Program-made: the position numbers and the translations under genes
Notes under the pieces: generated by a model
What the model was told of the DNA's origin: nothing
Database searches by the model: none
Seen by the model: only the letters and a program-made list of their open reading frames with translations
Shown here: positions 40,505 to 47,881 of the stretch, piece after piece
How positions within the stretch are numbered: position 1 is the first letter of the stretch
How the letters are laid out: each line of letters begins with the position of its first letter
Assembly: GCA_035997545.1 (NCBI GenBank)
Contig: DASYIL010000207.1
Span: 1-49,819, forward strand
DNA length: 49,819 bases
Direction of reading: 5' to 3'
Source of the DNA: GCA-003244245 sp035997545
GTDB taxonomy: Bacteria; Actinomycetota; Actinomycetes; Mycobacteriales; Pseudonocardiaceae

Positions 40505-41814
40505 AATCGAGGTGAATTCCGGAAATTGGTATGTCGTCCGGCCAGCTTGATCGGTTCGGAAGGAATGGCCCAGCGGCATGGCTGCCGAAGATGATGAGGC
40601 TTTCTTGGCGATGCGGGCGCGTTTAGCGACCCTGTTGCCCCGATTGAATGAACGAGATCGCCGTGCGGCGATGGCAGCCGAGTCGACATCGTGGGGCCGC
40701 GGTGGAATCAGTGCGGTGCACCGAGCCACAGGTGCGTCGCGGACAACGATTCGACGCGGTATGGCCGAACTCATCGATGACGAGCCGGCCCAGCCTGGTC
40801 GCCGAGTCCGGGCGCCGGGAGCTGGTCGCAAGAAAGCCGAGGTCGCCGATCCGAAGCTGGTGGACGCGTTGGATTCCTTGGTCGAGCCGCAGGCTCGGGG
40901 TGATCCGGAATCGCCGTTGCGGTGGACCACGAAATCGACGCGCAACCTCGCCAGGGAACTGACTGCGATGGGCCACCGAGTCAGTCACTCCGTCGTGGCG
41001 AAGATCCTGGGTTCGCTCGGATACAGCCTGCAGGGAACCCGCAAGACATCGGACGGGCAACAACATCCCGACCGCGACGCCCAGTTCCGGTACATCAACG
41101 AACTGGCCAAGCAGTTCCTGGCCGGCGGCGACCCCGTGATCAGCGTCGATATAAGGAAAAAAGAGCTGGTCGAACGGTATGCGCAGGCCGGTAAGGAGTG
41201 GCAGCCGAAAGGAGAACTGGTCGAGGTGCCCACCTATGACCCCGAAGAGCCTGGCAAGGCTATCCCCTATGGACCTTATGGCCCCCATGGTGTCTACGAC
41301 CTCGCCGACGACGACGCTTGGGTCGGTGTCGGCGTCGACCACGACACGTCGGTATTCGCCGTGGCCACCATCGAACAATGGTGGCACACGATGGGCAAGC
41401 ACAAGTACCCCAACACACCGCGGATCCTCATCACGACCGACCGCGGCGGGTCGTACGGACACCGCCTCTGGCCGTGGAAGTTCGAACTCGCCCGGCTCGC
41501 CTCAGCAACCGGACTCGCCATCATCGTCTGCCACTACCCACCCGGCACCAGCAAATGGAACAAGATCGAACACCGACTCTTCTCCAGGATCGCCGACAAC
41601 TGGCACGGACGACCACTCGAAATATATCAAACCATTGTCAATCTCATCGCCAACACCACGACCACGACGGACTTAGCCGTTCACTGCGAAATCGATTCCA
41701 ACCGCGATCCCACCAAAATCAAAATCACCGATCAGCAGAATAAATCCAAAACCCTTGCTCGGCGCCAGTTTTATGTTGACTGGAATTACTCTATCCGACC
41801 GTCTGACCTCGATT
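40505..41814 (+). mobile_element. ISAzo13-family insertion sequence between cphB and cphA (ends tentative)
   Basis: The transposase gene fills this stretch. AATCGAGGT at 40505-40513 and its inverted copy at 41806-41814 lie 65 bp before the start codon and just after the last conserved transposase residues (DWNYSIRP), so they may be the inner part of terminal repeats. No target-site duplication was recognised. The AT-rich 40450-40504, unlike its surroundings, may also belong to the element. Confidence 0.5.
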
Positions 41815-41879
41815 CCCAGAGGTGGACTGAGCCCGCTCGTTGTGCTTCTGGGGTCCAGCTTCCGGGCTTTCGCCCGTGA
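40578..41879 (+). CDS. ISAzo13-family DDE transposase
   Basis: 433 residues. An N-terminal helix-turn-helix region (AVHRATGASRTTIRRGMAEL) and GAGRKKAEVADPKL are followed by HRVSHSVVAKILGSLGYSLQ, NRKT-like GTRKTSDGQQHPDRDAQFRY and the DDE core: ISVDIRKKELVERYA, ILITTDRGGSYGHRLWPWKF, and HYPPGTSKWNKIEHRLFSRI with the final glutamate. The tail VHCEIDSNRDPTKIKITDQQ is the family C-terminus. The frame appears intact, so the element may be active. The last about 20 residues (SDLDSQRWTEPARCASGVQL...) look like read-through past the element end. Codon use is less GC-rich at the 3' end than in neighbours. Confidence 0.88.
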   Translation: MAAEDDEAFLAMRARLATLLPRLNERDRRAAMAAESTSWGRGGISAVHRATGASRTTIRRGMAELIDDEPAQPGRRVRAPGAGRKKAEVADPKLVDALDSLVEPQARGDPESPLRWTTKSTRNLARELTAMGHRVSHSVVAKILGSLGYSLQGTRKTSDGQQHPDRDAQFRYINELAKQFLAGGDPVISVDIRKKELVERYAQAGKEWQPKGELVEVPTYDPEEPGKAIPYGPYGPHGVYDLADDDAWVGVGVDHDTSVFAVATIEQWWHTMGKHKYPNTPRILITTDRGGSYGHRLWPWKFELARLASATGLAIIVCHYPPGTSKWNKIEHRLFSRIADNWHGRPLEIYQTIVNLIANTTTTTDLAVHCEIDSNRDPTKIKITDQQNKSKTLARRQFYVDWNYSIRPSDLDSQRWTEPARCASGVQLPGFRP

Positions 41880-42348
41880 CGGGGTAGGCGCCAACCTGCG
41901 GATTCCTACGGAGCTGGCCGTCCGGCCGGGCGCCGGCCTGTGATCATGCCACATACCGTCACCGTCGAACGCGTGATCGTCGAAAACGGACTCGACGCCT
42001 AAATCGGTGGTTCCACTCAGAACACCGTGACCGGCGCCTCGTCGACGCCGACCTCGATGTTCCTATAAACTGGTGGAACGGCCGCAACCTGCACTGTGCT
42101 TTACCCTGCTGACCACGACACCGCCCATCCCGGGCCACCTCAACTCCCGGACCGGGCACCGAGGCTGATGGATAGAAAATGGATAGAAAATTTTTTTCCA
42201 GCCCCTTAATGGATAGAAAATTTTTTTCCAGCTCCTTATCGAGTGGCGGTCCTTTTGAGTGGCGGTCCTTCCCGCCAGCTCTGTCGTGCGGCAGGCTAGA
42301 GCGGAATCCCAACCCATCCCAAGCGAGAGGGAAGGACGCGCACCAACG
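41880..42348. other. Region between the insertion sequence and cphA: relic plus cphA leader
   Basis: No intact gene. At about 42008-42110 one plus frame reads WFHSEHRDRR...INWWNGRNLHCAL then stops, reminiscent of the C-terminal WYNxxRxHxAL end of IS3/IS481-type transposases, but short and weak. From 42168 on come AT-rich tandem repeats and then the cphA ribosome site (GAGAGGGAAGGA, 42325-42336). Confidence 0.4.
42168..42272. repeat. Stacked tandem repeats upstream of cphA
   Basis: A 30-bp AT-rich unit starting ATGGATAGAAAATTTTTTTC occurs at 42179-42208 and 42209-42238 (one mismatch), preceded by an 11-bp partial copy at 42168-42178. Immediately after, GAGTGGCGGTCCTT occurs twice with a 16-bp period (42241-42256, 42257-42272). 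The T7 runs and low GC contrast sharply with flanking DNA. Confidence 0.92.
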
Positions 42349-42398
42349 ATGTTACCGTCCGTAACGATGTCACCATCCGTAACGATGTCACCGTCCGT
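42345..42398 (+). repeat. 18-bp triplication across the cphA start codon
   Basis: AACGATGT(T/C)ACC(G/A)TCCGT occurs three times in exact tandem (42345, 42363, 42381). Each copy contains an in-frame ATG, giving MLPSVT-MSPSVT-MSPSVE and three possible starts at 42349, 42367 and 42385. Confidence 0.92.
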
Positions 42399-45225
42399 CG
42401 AGCAGCTTCTCCAGCCCGCTGCCACTCTTCCGGAACGTGAACCACCGCTGGAACAACCAGAAGGCCCGAGCGTGCCGCAACAACGCGATAAGCAGCTCGG
42501 CGCCACGATCGACCTGACCGCGGACGAGCCCGTTGTGACGCATCACACTCCTGAAATCGAGATCCTGCGAATCACGGTGTATCGGGGCCCCAACTACTGG
42601 TCGTACACCCCCGCCATCAACCTTCTCGTCGATCTCGGGCTGCTTGAGGAGTGGCCCACCGACCGGCTCCCGGGCTTCGCTGAGCACCTCCTCGAACTCG
42701 TCCCCGAGCTACGCACGCACGACTGTTCACTCGGGCGTCCCGGGGGCTTCCTCGAACGGCTTGAGGAGGGGACCTGGCTCGGCCACGTCGCTGAGCATGT
42801 GGCTCTCGCGCTCCAGGCACGCGCCGGTTTCCATGTCGGCCGGGGAAAGACGCGGTCGGCCGGTGAGCCAGGGCGCTACTACGTTATCTACAGCTACCAG
42901 AACGAATACGTCGGGCTGGCCGCCGGCAAGCTGGCCGTGCGCCTCGTGAACCACCTGGTCCAGCCGGAGCCCGGTTTCGACCCGAAGCAGGAGACGAGCA
43001 AACTGCTGGCCCTCGCCCGGCGGACGCGGTTGGGGCCGTCCACGCAGGCCATCGTGGGCGAGGCGGAACGCCGCGGCATCCCGTCGTTCCTCCTGGACGA
43101 CCGGTCGCTGGTCCAGCTCGGCCACGGCGTGCATCAACGGCGCATCGTGGCGACAGTCCCTTCGTCGACGAGCGCGATCGCGGTCGACCTTGCGAGAGAC
43201 AAGGAGCTCACGAAGCACCTCTTGCGGGGCGCGGGCGTCCCCGTACCGCGCTCGGAGGTCGTGCGAACGGCCGACGGTGCAGTGGCGGCAGCGGAGCAGA
43301 TCGGCCACCCGGTCGTCGTGAAGCCGGTCGATGGCAACCACGGCCGCGGCGTGTCCCTCGACTTGAACGACGAGGCGGAGATCCGAGGCGCCTTCGAGCG
43401 GGCCCGAGCCCAGACGCGGAAGGGCTCGGTCCTCATCGAGCAGCAACTGCGTGGCCATGACCACCGGCTGCTCGTCATCGGTGGGCGGGTCGTAGCTGCT
43501 GCGAAACGGGTACCGGCCCACGTGGTCGGCGACGGCGTCGCCACCGTCCTCCAGCTCGTGGAACGGGCGAATGCCGATCCCCGTCGCGGCGAAGGCCACG
43601 AAGCGGTGTTGACCCGCATTCGACTCGACGAGCGGGCCGAGCGGCTGCTGGCCCGCCAGCAACTGAGCGCCGAAGCCGTGCCTGCCGATGGCCAGGTCGC
43701 CTTCCTCGTCGATACCGGCAACCTGTCCACCGGTGGGATCGCCGTCGACTGCACCGACGACGTGCATCCCGACAACGCCGCCGTGGCGGTGGAGGCGGCA
43801 CTGGTCGTCGGGCTCGACGTCGCCGGCGTGGATCTCGTCACCAACGACATCAGCAGGCCGGTCTCCGAACTCGGCGGGGCTGTGATCGAGGTCAACGCCG
43901 GACCTGGCTTCCGCATGCACGTCGCTCCGTCTGAAGGCGAACGGCGCGACGTCGCCGGGCCGCTGCTCGACCTGCTGTTCCCGCCAGGCGGGTCCAGCCG
44001 CATCCCGATCGTGGCCGTGACCGGGAGCAACGGCAAGACGACGACCGTGCGGATGATCTCCGACATCTTCCACCGGATGGGGCGAACGGTCGGGGCGACG
44101 TCGACTGACGGCGTCCACGTCAACGACCGCCTGATCCTCAAGGCCGACGCGTCGGGGCCGAAGTCGGCTCGGATGGTCCTCCAGCACCCGCGGGTTGAGC
44201 TGGCGGTGCTGGAGACGGCGCGCGGTGGGATCCTGCGCGAGGGCCTCGGCTACGACCATAACGACGTCGCCGTCGTGCTCAACGTGTCCGGCGACCACCT
44301 GGGGATCGGCGGGATCACGTCGGTGGAGCAACTCGCTGACGTCAAGCAGGTGATCGTGGAGGCGGTCCCGAGGAGCGGGGTCGCCGTGCTGAACGCCGAC
44401 GACCCTCTCGTCGTCGGCATGGCGGACGCCTGCAAGGGCGAGGTCGTCTTCATCAGCACCCGGCAGGGCAACCCGGTCGTCGACCGGCACTGCAGACGGG
44501 GTGGGCGTGCGGTGGTGGTCGAGCGCATCGACGGCGTCGAGACGATCGTGCTCCTGGTCGGCGGCCGCTCCTCCTTCCCGATCGTCTCCGTGGCTGCGCT
44601 GCCCTCGACGTTCCACGGCGCAGCGTGGATGAACGTCGAGAACGCAGTGGCAGCGGCGGCCGCCGCGCTCGCCCTCGGCGGCCGGCTCGACGACGTCCGC
44701 AACGGGTTGCGGACGTTCACCACGGCCTTCGACACCGCCCCCGGCCGGCTGAACGTGGTGGAGCGCGATGGCATCAAGGTGATCATCGACTACGGCCACA
44801 ACGCCGCGGCCATGCGCGCTCTGGGCCGGTTCGTGGACCGCTTCGTCGAAGAAGTCCCGTTGGTTGACCGCATCGTCGACGAATTCCCCGTCCGTGTTCT
44901 GCCACGCCGCATTGGGGTCGTCGGTCTCCCGGGCGACCGCAGCGACCAGGAGCTACGCGAGTTGGGGTGGGTAGTGGCGTGCCACTTCAACGAGGTCATG
45001 ATCCGGGAGGACGACAACCTGCGGGGGCGGCCGCCAGGCCAGCTGGCGGCACTCGTCGTCGAAGGGGTACGGGCGGCGATCGACTGCGGCGCTTCGTGCC
45101 ACTTCGTCGAGCCCGTCCTCGACGAAGTGGCTGCGGTCAAGGCCGCACTGGCGCGGGCCGAGCGGGGTAACGTCGTCGTGCTGTGCGTCGAGGACGCGGC
45201 TCGGGCCTGGCAGTTCGTGAGCTAG
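42349..45225 (+). CDS. cphA: Cyanophycin synthetase
   Basis: 958 residues from ATG 42349, the first start after GAGAGGGAAGGA (a GTG at 42259 extends the frame). It polymerises arginine and aspartate into cyanophycin, a cytosolic nitrogen reserve, with ATP. An N-terminal domain (EIEILRITVYRGPNYWSYTP, ...LGHVAEHVALALQ) is followed by an ATP-grasp domain (about 225-530: VVKPVDGNHGRGVSLDL, SVLIEQQLRGHDHRLLVIGG, EVNAGPGFRMH) that adds aspartate. The C-terminal Mur-ligase-like domain has VTGSNGKTTTVRM at about 557-569, ETARGGILREGLGYD and IIDYGHNAAAMRAL, and adds arginine. All expected motifs are present. A strong terminator follows. The N-terminus has a triplicated hexapeptide. Confidence 0.95.
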   Translation: MLPSVTMSPSVTMSPSVEQLLQPAATLPEREPPLEQPEGPSVPQQRDKQLGATIDLTADEPVVTHHTPEIEILRITVYRGPNYWSYTPAINLLVDLGLLEEWPTDRLPGFAEHLLELVPELRTHDCSLGRPGGFLERLEEGTWLGHVAEHVALALQARAGFHVGRGKTRSAGEPGRYYVIYSYQNEYVGLAAGKLAVRLVNHLVQPEPGFDPKQETSKLLALARRTRLGPSTQAIVGEAERRGIPSFLLDDRSLVQLGHGVHQRRIVATVPSSTSAIAVDLARDKELTKHLLRGAGVPVPRSEVVRTADGAVAAAEQIGHPVVVKPVDGNHGRGVSLDLNDEAEIRGAFERARAQTRKGSVLIEQQLRGHDHRLLVIGGRVVAAAKRVPAHVVGDGVATVLQLVERANADPRRGEGHEAVLTRIRLDERAERLLARQQLSAEAVPADGQVAFLVDTGNLSTGGIAVDCTDDVHPDNAAVAVEAALVVGLDVAGVDLVTNDISRPVSELGGAVIEVNAGPGFRMHVAPSEGERRDVAGPLLDLLFPPGGSSRIPIVAVTGSNGKTTTVRMISDIFHRMGRTVGATSTDGVHVNDRLILKADASGPKSARMVLQHPRVELAVLETARGGILREGLGYDHNDVAVVLNVSGDHLGIGGITSVEQLADVKQVIVEAVPRSGVAVLNADDPLVVGMADACKGEVVFISTRQGNPVVDRHCRRGGRAVVVERIDGVETIVLLVGGRSSFPIVSVAALPSTFHGAAWMNVENAVAAAAAALALGGRLDDVRNGLRTFTTAFDTAPGRLNVVERDGIKVIIDYGHNAAAMRALGRFVDRFVEEVPLVDRIVDEFPVRVLPRRIGVVGLPGDRSDQELRELGWVVACHFNEVMIREDDNLRGRPPGQLAALVVEGVRAAIDCGASCHFVEPVLDEVAAVKAALARAERGNVVVLCVEDAARAWQFVS

Positions 45226-45243
45226 CATCCCAGCGCCGTACCT

Positions 45244-45291
45244 TGTGTCTGGCTGGCGCGGGCCGCTCGGCGACCGCGCCGGCCAGACACA
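45244..45291 (+). terminator. Strong hairpin after cphA
   Basis: TGTGTCTGGCTGGCGCGG (45244-45261) pairs with 45274-45291, 18 bp with a single G-T type mismatch and a 12-nt loop, 18 bp after the cphA stop. It would end the cyanophycin operon. Confidence 0.85.
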
Positions 45292-45437
45292 TCGCAGGGG
45301 GCGCCGGATCGCAAGCACCAGAAAGAACGTGCCGACCCGGTCTCGTACGGTGGGTAAGCATGTACCACCCCGACGACCACCTCTGCGTCGGTGGCGAGGA
45401 CAGGTCCGCGGATGCCCTTCGGTACGAATCACCTCTC

Positions 45438-45746
45438 TCACCACCCGATAGTGCGTTCAAGCTTCTCAATCAGGCGGGTCACCGATGATAGCGAGGAATA
45501 AGCTGGATCCGTATCCGGGTCGTTGTACGGAATGACTGGAGTACGGCCTTCGCTGGCGCGCCAGGGCGCAGGCACGAGGAAGAGTCGGCCACCCGATGCC
45601 ACCAGAAGCCTTAGCCCGCGGTAGCGATAGCGGTAAATCTCGCCTCCAGCCGGATTCAACATCGTTTCAAGTTCGGCACCACTTGGACGTTGATGGCTCC
45701 CGTACTTCCAGCCGCCTTGGTGCCGCCCGCCCCAGGGCAATGCCAT
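45438..45746 (-). CDS. Hypothetical protein, possibly a fragment
   Basis: From ATG 45746 the frame reads MALPWGGRHQGGWKYGSHQR, then SGAELETMLNPAGGEIYRYR, then YRGLRLLVASGGRLFLVPAP and VIPYNDPDTDPAYSSL, about 102 residues. The composition is protein-like and the region is less GC-rich than its surroundings, which favours a real coding remnant. The frame is open upstream to 45842, but there it is antisense to a regulator remnant. No family recognised and no good ribosome site seen. Confidence 0.35.
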   Translation of the reverse strand: MALPWGGRHQGGWKYGSHQRPSGAELETMLNPAGGEIYRYRYRGLRLLVASGGRLFLVPAPWRASEGRTPVIPYNDPDTDPAYSSLSSVTRLIEKLERTIGW

Positions 45747-45807
45747 AGATGAGACGACAGTCGCTGGTGCCAGCTCCCGGTTGCATGCTGCTGGGGAGCA
45801 ACGACAG

Positions 45808-46025
45808 TTCTTACCAAACCGAAGTGGTTCCGGGCATTCCACGACTTCGAAGAGGGCGCGTCACATATCATGCAGGTCGGCTCGGAGATCGTGCCCGGTA
45901 ACCTGCAGGCCGAGGCTACACCCGGGGCCATGTTCCTCGGCACCGCCTGGCCCCTGCTGGCGATTCCGGCACCACAGTGGGCCTGCATCATCGCGTCCGT
46001 ACAGGACGGCGCCCTCGACGCCTAA
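45808..46025 (+). pseudogene. Remnant of an XRE/DUF5753 regulator fused to the end of a DUF397 protein
   Basis: One plus frame reads KPKWFRAFHDFEEGASHIMQ, then VGSEIVPGNLQAE, which matches the start of DUF5753 domains found behind XRE helix-turn-helix regulators (W-F, E-x-A-x-x-I, VPGLLQTEDYARAM). After AMF it switches to LLAIPAPQWACIIASVQDGA followed by a stop, like the C-terminal end of DUF397 proteins, which are normally encoded beside such regulators. The helix-turn-helix, most of DUF5753 and the start of DUF397 are absent, so a deletion seems to have joined the two genes. Confidence 0.5.
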
Positions 46026-46315
46026 CCAGCCAGCGGCGAGTTTGCCGATGTCGCCGGTGACCCGCCGACACCTCGCACCGGCAGTTCGCTGCTGGTCGCG
46101 GTGCAAATCCGCCGTGCCAGCATCGCCCCGCGCCCCACGCGAGCTGGCCCGCCAAACTACTCCGGCGCCGTCGACACACCGGATCGCCGTCTGGAGAGAC
46201 CCCCTTGGCGGCCGGGCGCTGAGAGCGTAGATACTCCACCGCACCAAGAAGGCCGCAGCGACCCCGCACCGACGTGCACACCGATGGTCGGCAGGCCGAG
46301 CGAGAGGGTGCAGCG

Positions 46316-47860
46316 GTGCCAACCCATGGCAATGGAGTTCCCGCGGTGCGGCCGTCGGGCGTTGGACCGACGGTTCAACCGCCCCGATCCGGACCTTCGG
46401 TTCAATCGGCCCATTCGGTTCGACCGTCCGGCCCGGGGCCGGCGGTTGCGCCGTACCGGCCTGGACCGACAGTTTTCCGGTCCCGATCCGGACCGACCGT
46501 TCCACCGTCCACGGTGTTCAGCCGAGTGACGGTAGTGGCCCCACGCACCCGGATCGACCTGGCCCTGCCCTCCGATGTCGCGGTGGCCAACCTGCTGCCG
46601 ATGGTGCTCACCATGGCTGGTGAGTCCACCACCGACGGTGGCAGCAGACACGGCGGCTGGTGCCTGGCCAAGCTCGGCGGCGAGGCAATCGATCCGGACC
46701 GCCCGCTGAGTTCGCTGGGCGTGGTCGACGGCGATCTGCTGCAACTTCGGCACCGCAGCGACAATCCACCCCCTCCGCTGTTCGACGATGTGGTGGACGC
46801 CATCGCGATGTCCTCTCCGGACGGCTACCGTCCATGGACCGAGAGCACGGCCCGCACCCTCGGCATGGTTGCGGGCGGGTTGGCATTGCTGGCCGGCGCA
46901 GTCGCGCTGTACCTCGCCGGATCCGGCCTCGGCGTGGCCGCCGCCGCGGGCGGGGGCGCTGTGGTCACGCTGGTCGCTGGCGCGGTGATCGCCCGGGTGT
47001 ACGGCGAGACCAGTACCGGCGTGCTGGTAGCGGCTGGCAGCCTGCCGCTGGGTTTCGTCAGCGGGCTCTACGTCGTGCCCGGCAACGTCCACGCGGAGAA
47101 CCTTGTGCTGGCCTGCACGCTGACGCTGGTGCTGGCCACCGCATCGATCATGATGATCGGCGACGGCATCACTCCGTTCGTCGCCACCGCCACCGCTGCC
47201 GCGCTGGGCGCACTGGTCTTCTTGGCCGCCAGCCTGGTGGACCGTCCCAATGCCGGCATCGCCGCGGCGGCGGCAGCGGTCGCGCTGGGCGGCATCTCGG
47301 CACTACCCAGGATGACCATTCAGCTGTCCCGGCTCCCCATGCCCCAGGTTCCGGGCAGCGCCCAGGATCTGCAGCAGGATCCCGGCTTTCCGGACTACAC
47401 CACAATCGAGCGCCGGGCCGGGCTGGCACACCAGTACATGACCGGCATGATCATCGGATCCGGCACGGTGGCCGCAACCGGTGCGGTACTGGCCTCGACC
47501 GGAGGCGCGTTGGGGATCGTGCTGGCAGTGGTAGTCGCCGCCGTCCTGCTCCTGCGGGCCCGCTCCTACGCCAACGGCAACCAAGCGATCGCCCTGCTGG
47601 TCAGCGGGATGGCCGCCGTAGCGGGGCTGCTCGCCGGGCTGATGGCAACGGCTGACCAGCCCGGCCCGCTGCTGGCTGTCTTCGTTGGCCTGCTGGGACT
47701 CGCAACGCTCGCTCTGGTCCTCGGGGTGGTGCTGCCCCGCCGCCGGTTCTCCCCGGTGCTGCGCCACTCGGTGGACGTGAGCGAAGCAGTTCTCATCGCC
47801 GCCGTGCTACCCCTCGCGCTGGGCGTGCTGGACCTCTACAACACTTTCCGGGCACTGTGA
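46316..47860 (+). CDS. eccD: Type VII secretion integral membrane protein EccD
   Basis: 514 residues from GTG 46316 (GAGAGGG 8 nt upstream; GTG 46274 is an alternative). The N-terminal about 70 residues are a Pro/Arg/Ser-rich stretch of GPTV/GPSV repeats not usual for EccD. Then SRVTVVAPRTRIDLALPSDV begins the ubiquitin-like (YukD) domain, which ends about DGDLLQLRHRSD. About 11 transmembrane helices follow (from TLGMVAGGLALLAGAVALYL to VLIAAVLPLALGVLDLYNTF), with a cytosolic loop QVPGSAQDLQQDPGFPDYTT after about the sixth. EccD forms the main membrane vestibule of the ESX pore. It is paired with mycP; the junction is tandem-duplicated. Confidence 0.93.
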   Translation: MPTHGNGVPAVRPSGVGPTVQPPRSGPSVQSAHSVRPSGPGPAVAPYRPGPTVFRSRSGPTVPPSTVFSRVTVVAPRTRIDLALPSDVAVANLLPMVLTMAGESTTDGGSRHGGWCLAKLGGEAIDPDRPLSSLGVVDGDLLQLRHRSDNPPPPLFDDVVDAIAMSSPDGYRPWTESTARTLGMVAGGLALLAGAVALYLAGSGLGVAAAAGGGAVVTLVAGAVIARVYGETSTGVLVAAGSLPLGFVSGLYVVPGNVHAENLVLACTLTLVLATASIMMIGDGITPFVATATAAALGALVFLAASLVDRPNAGIAAAAAAVALGGISALPRMTIQLSRLPMPQVPGSAQDLQQDPGFPDYTTIERRAGLAHQYMTGMIIGSGTVAATGAVLASTGGALGIVLAVVVAAVLLLRARSYANGNQAIALLVSGMAAVAGLLAGLMATADQPGPLLAVFVGLLGLATLALVLGVVLPRRRFSPVLRHSVDVSEAVLIAAVLPLALGVLDLYNTFRAL

Positions 47861-47881
47861 GGGCCTGGACACTGTGAGGGC
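47853..47881 (+). repeat. 17-bp-spaced tandem duplication at the eccD stop / mycP start junction
   Basis: CACTGTGAGGGC occurs at 47853-47864 and 47870-47881. The first copy contains the eccD stop (CTG TGA) overlapped by an unused GTG; the second contains the mycP GTG start. The original overlap GTGA has been duplicated and separated. Confidence 0.88.

Noticed and set aside
40505..41814. Firm terminal inverted repeats and target duplication for the insertion sequence
   Set aside because: The AATCGAGGT pair is only 9 bp and flanking bases do not match or duplicate, so exact ends are left tentative.
42168..42398. Replication origin or iteron array
   Set aside because: Only two to three copies of unrelated units, no initiator gene or DnaA boxes seen nearby; more likely slippage in the cphA leader.
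42727..44799. 690-residue minus-strand frame opposite cphA
   Set aside because: It is His/Asp/Arg-rich, lies wholly opposite a gene with complete family motifs, and shows no recognisable domain; a GC-rich codon shadow.
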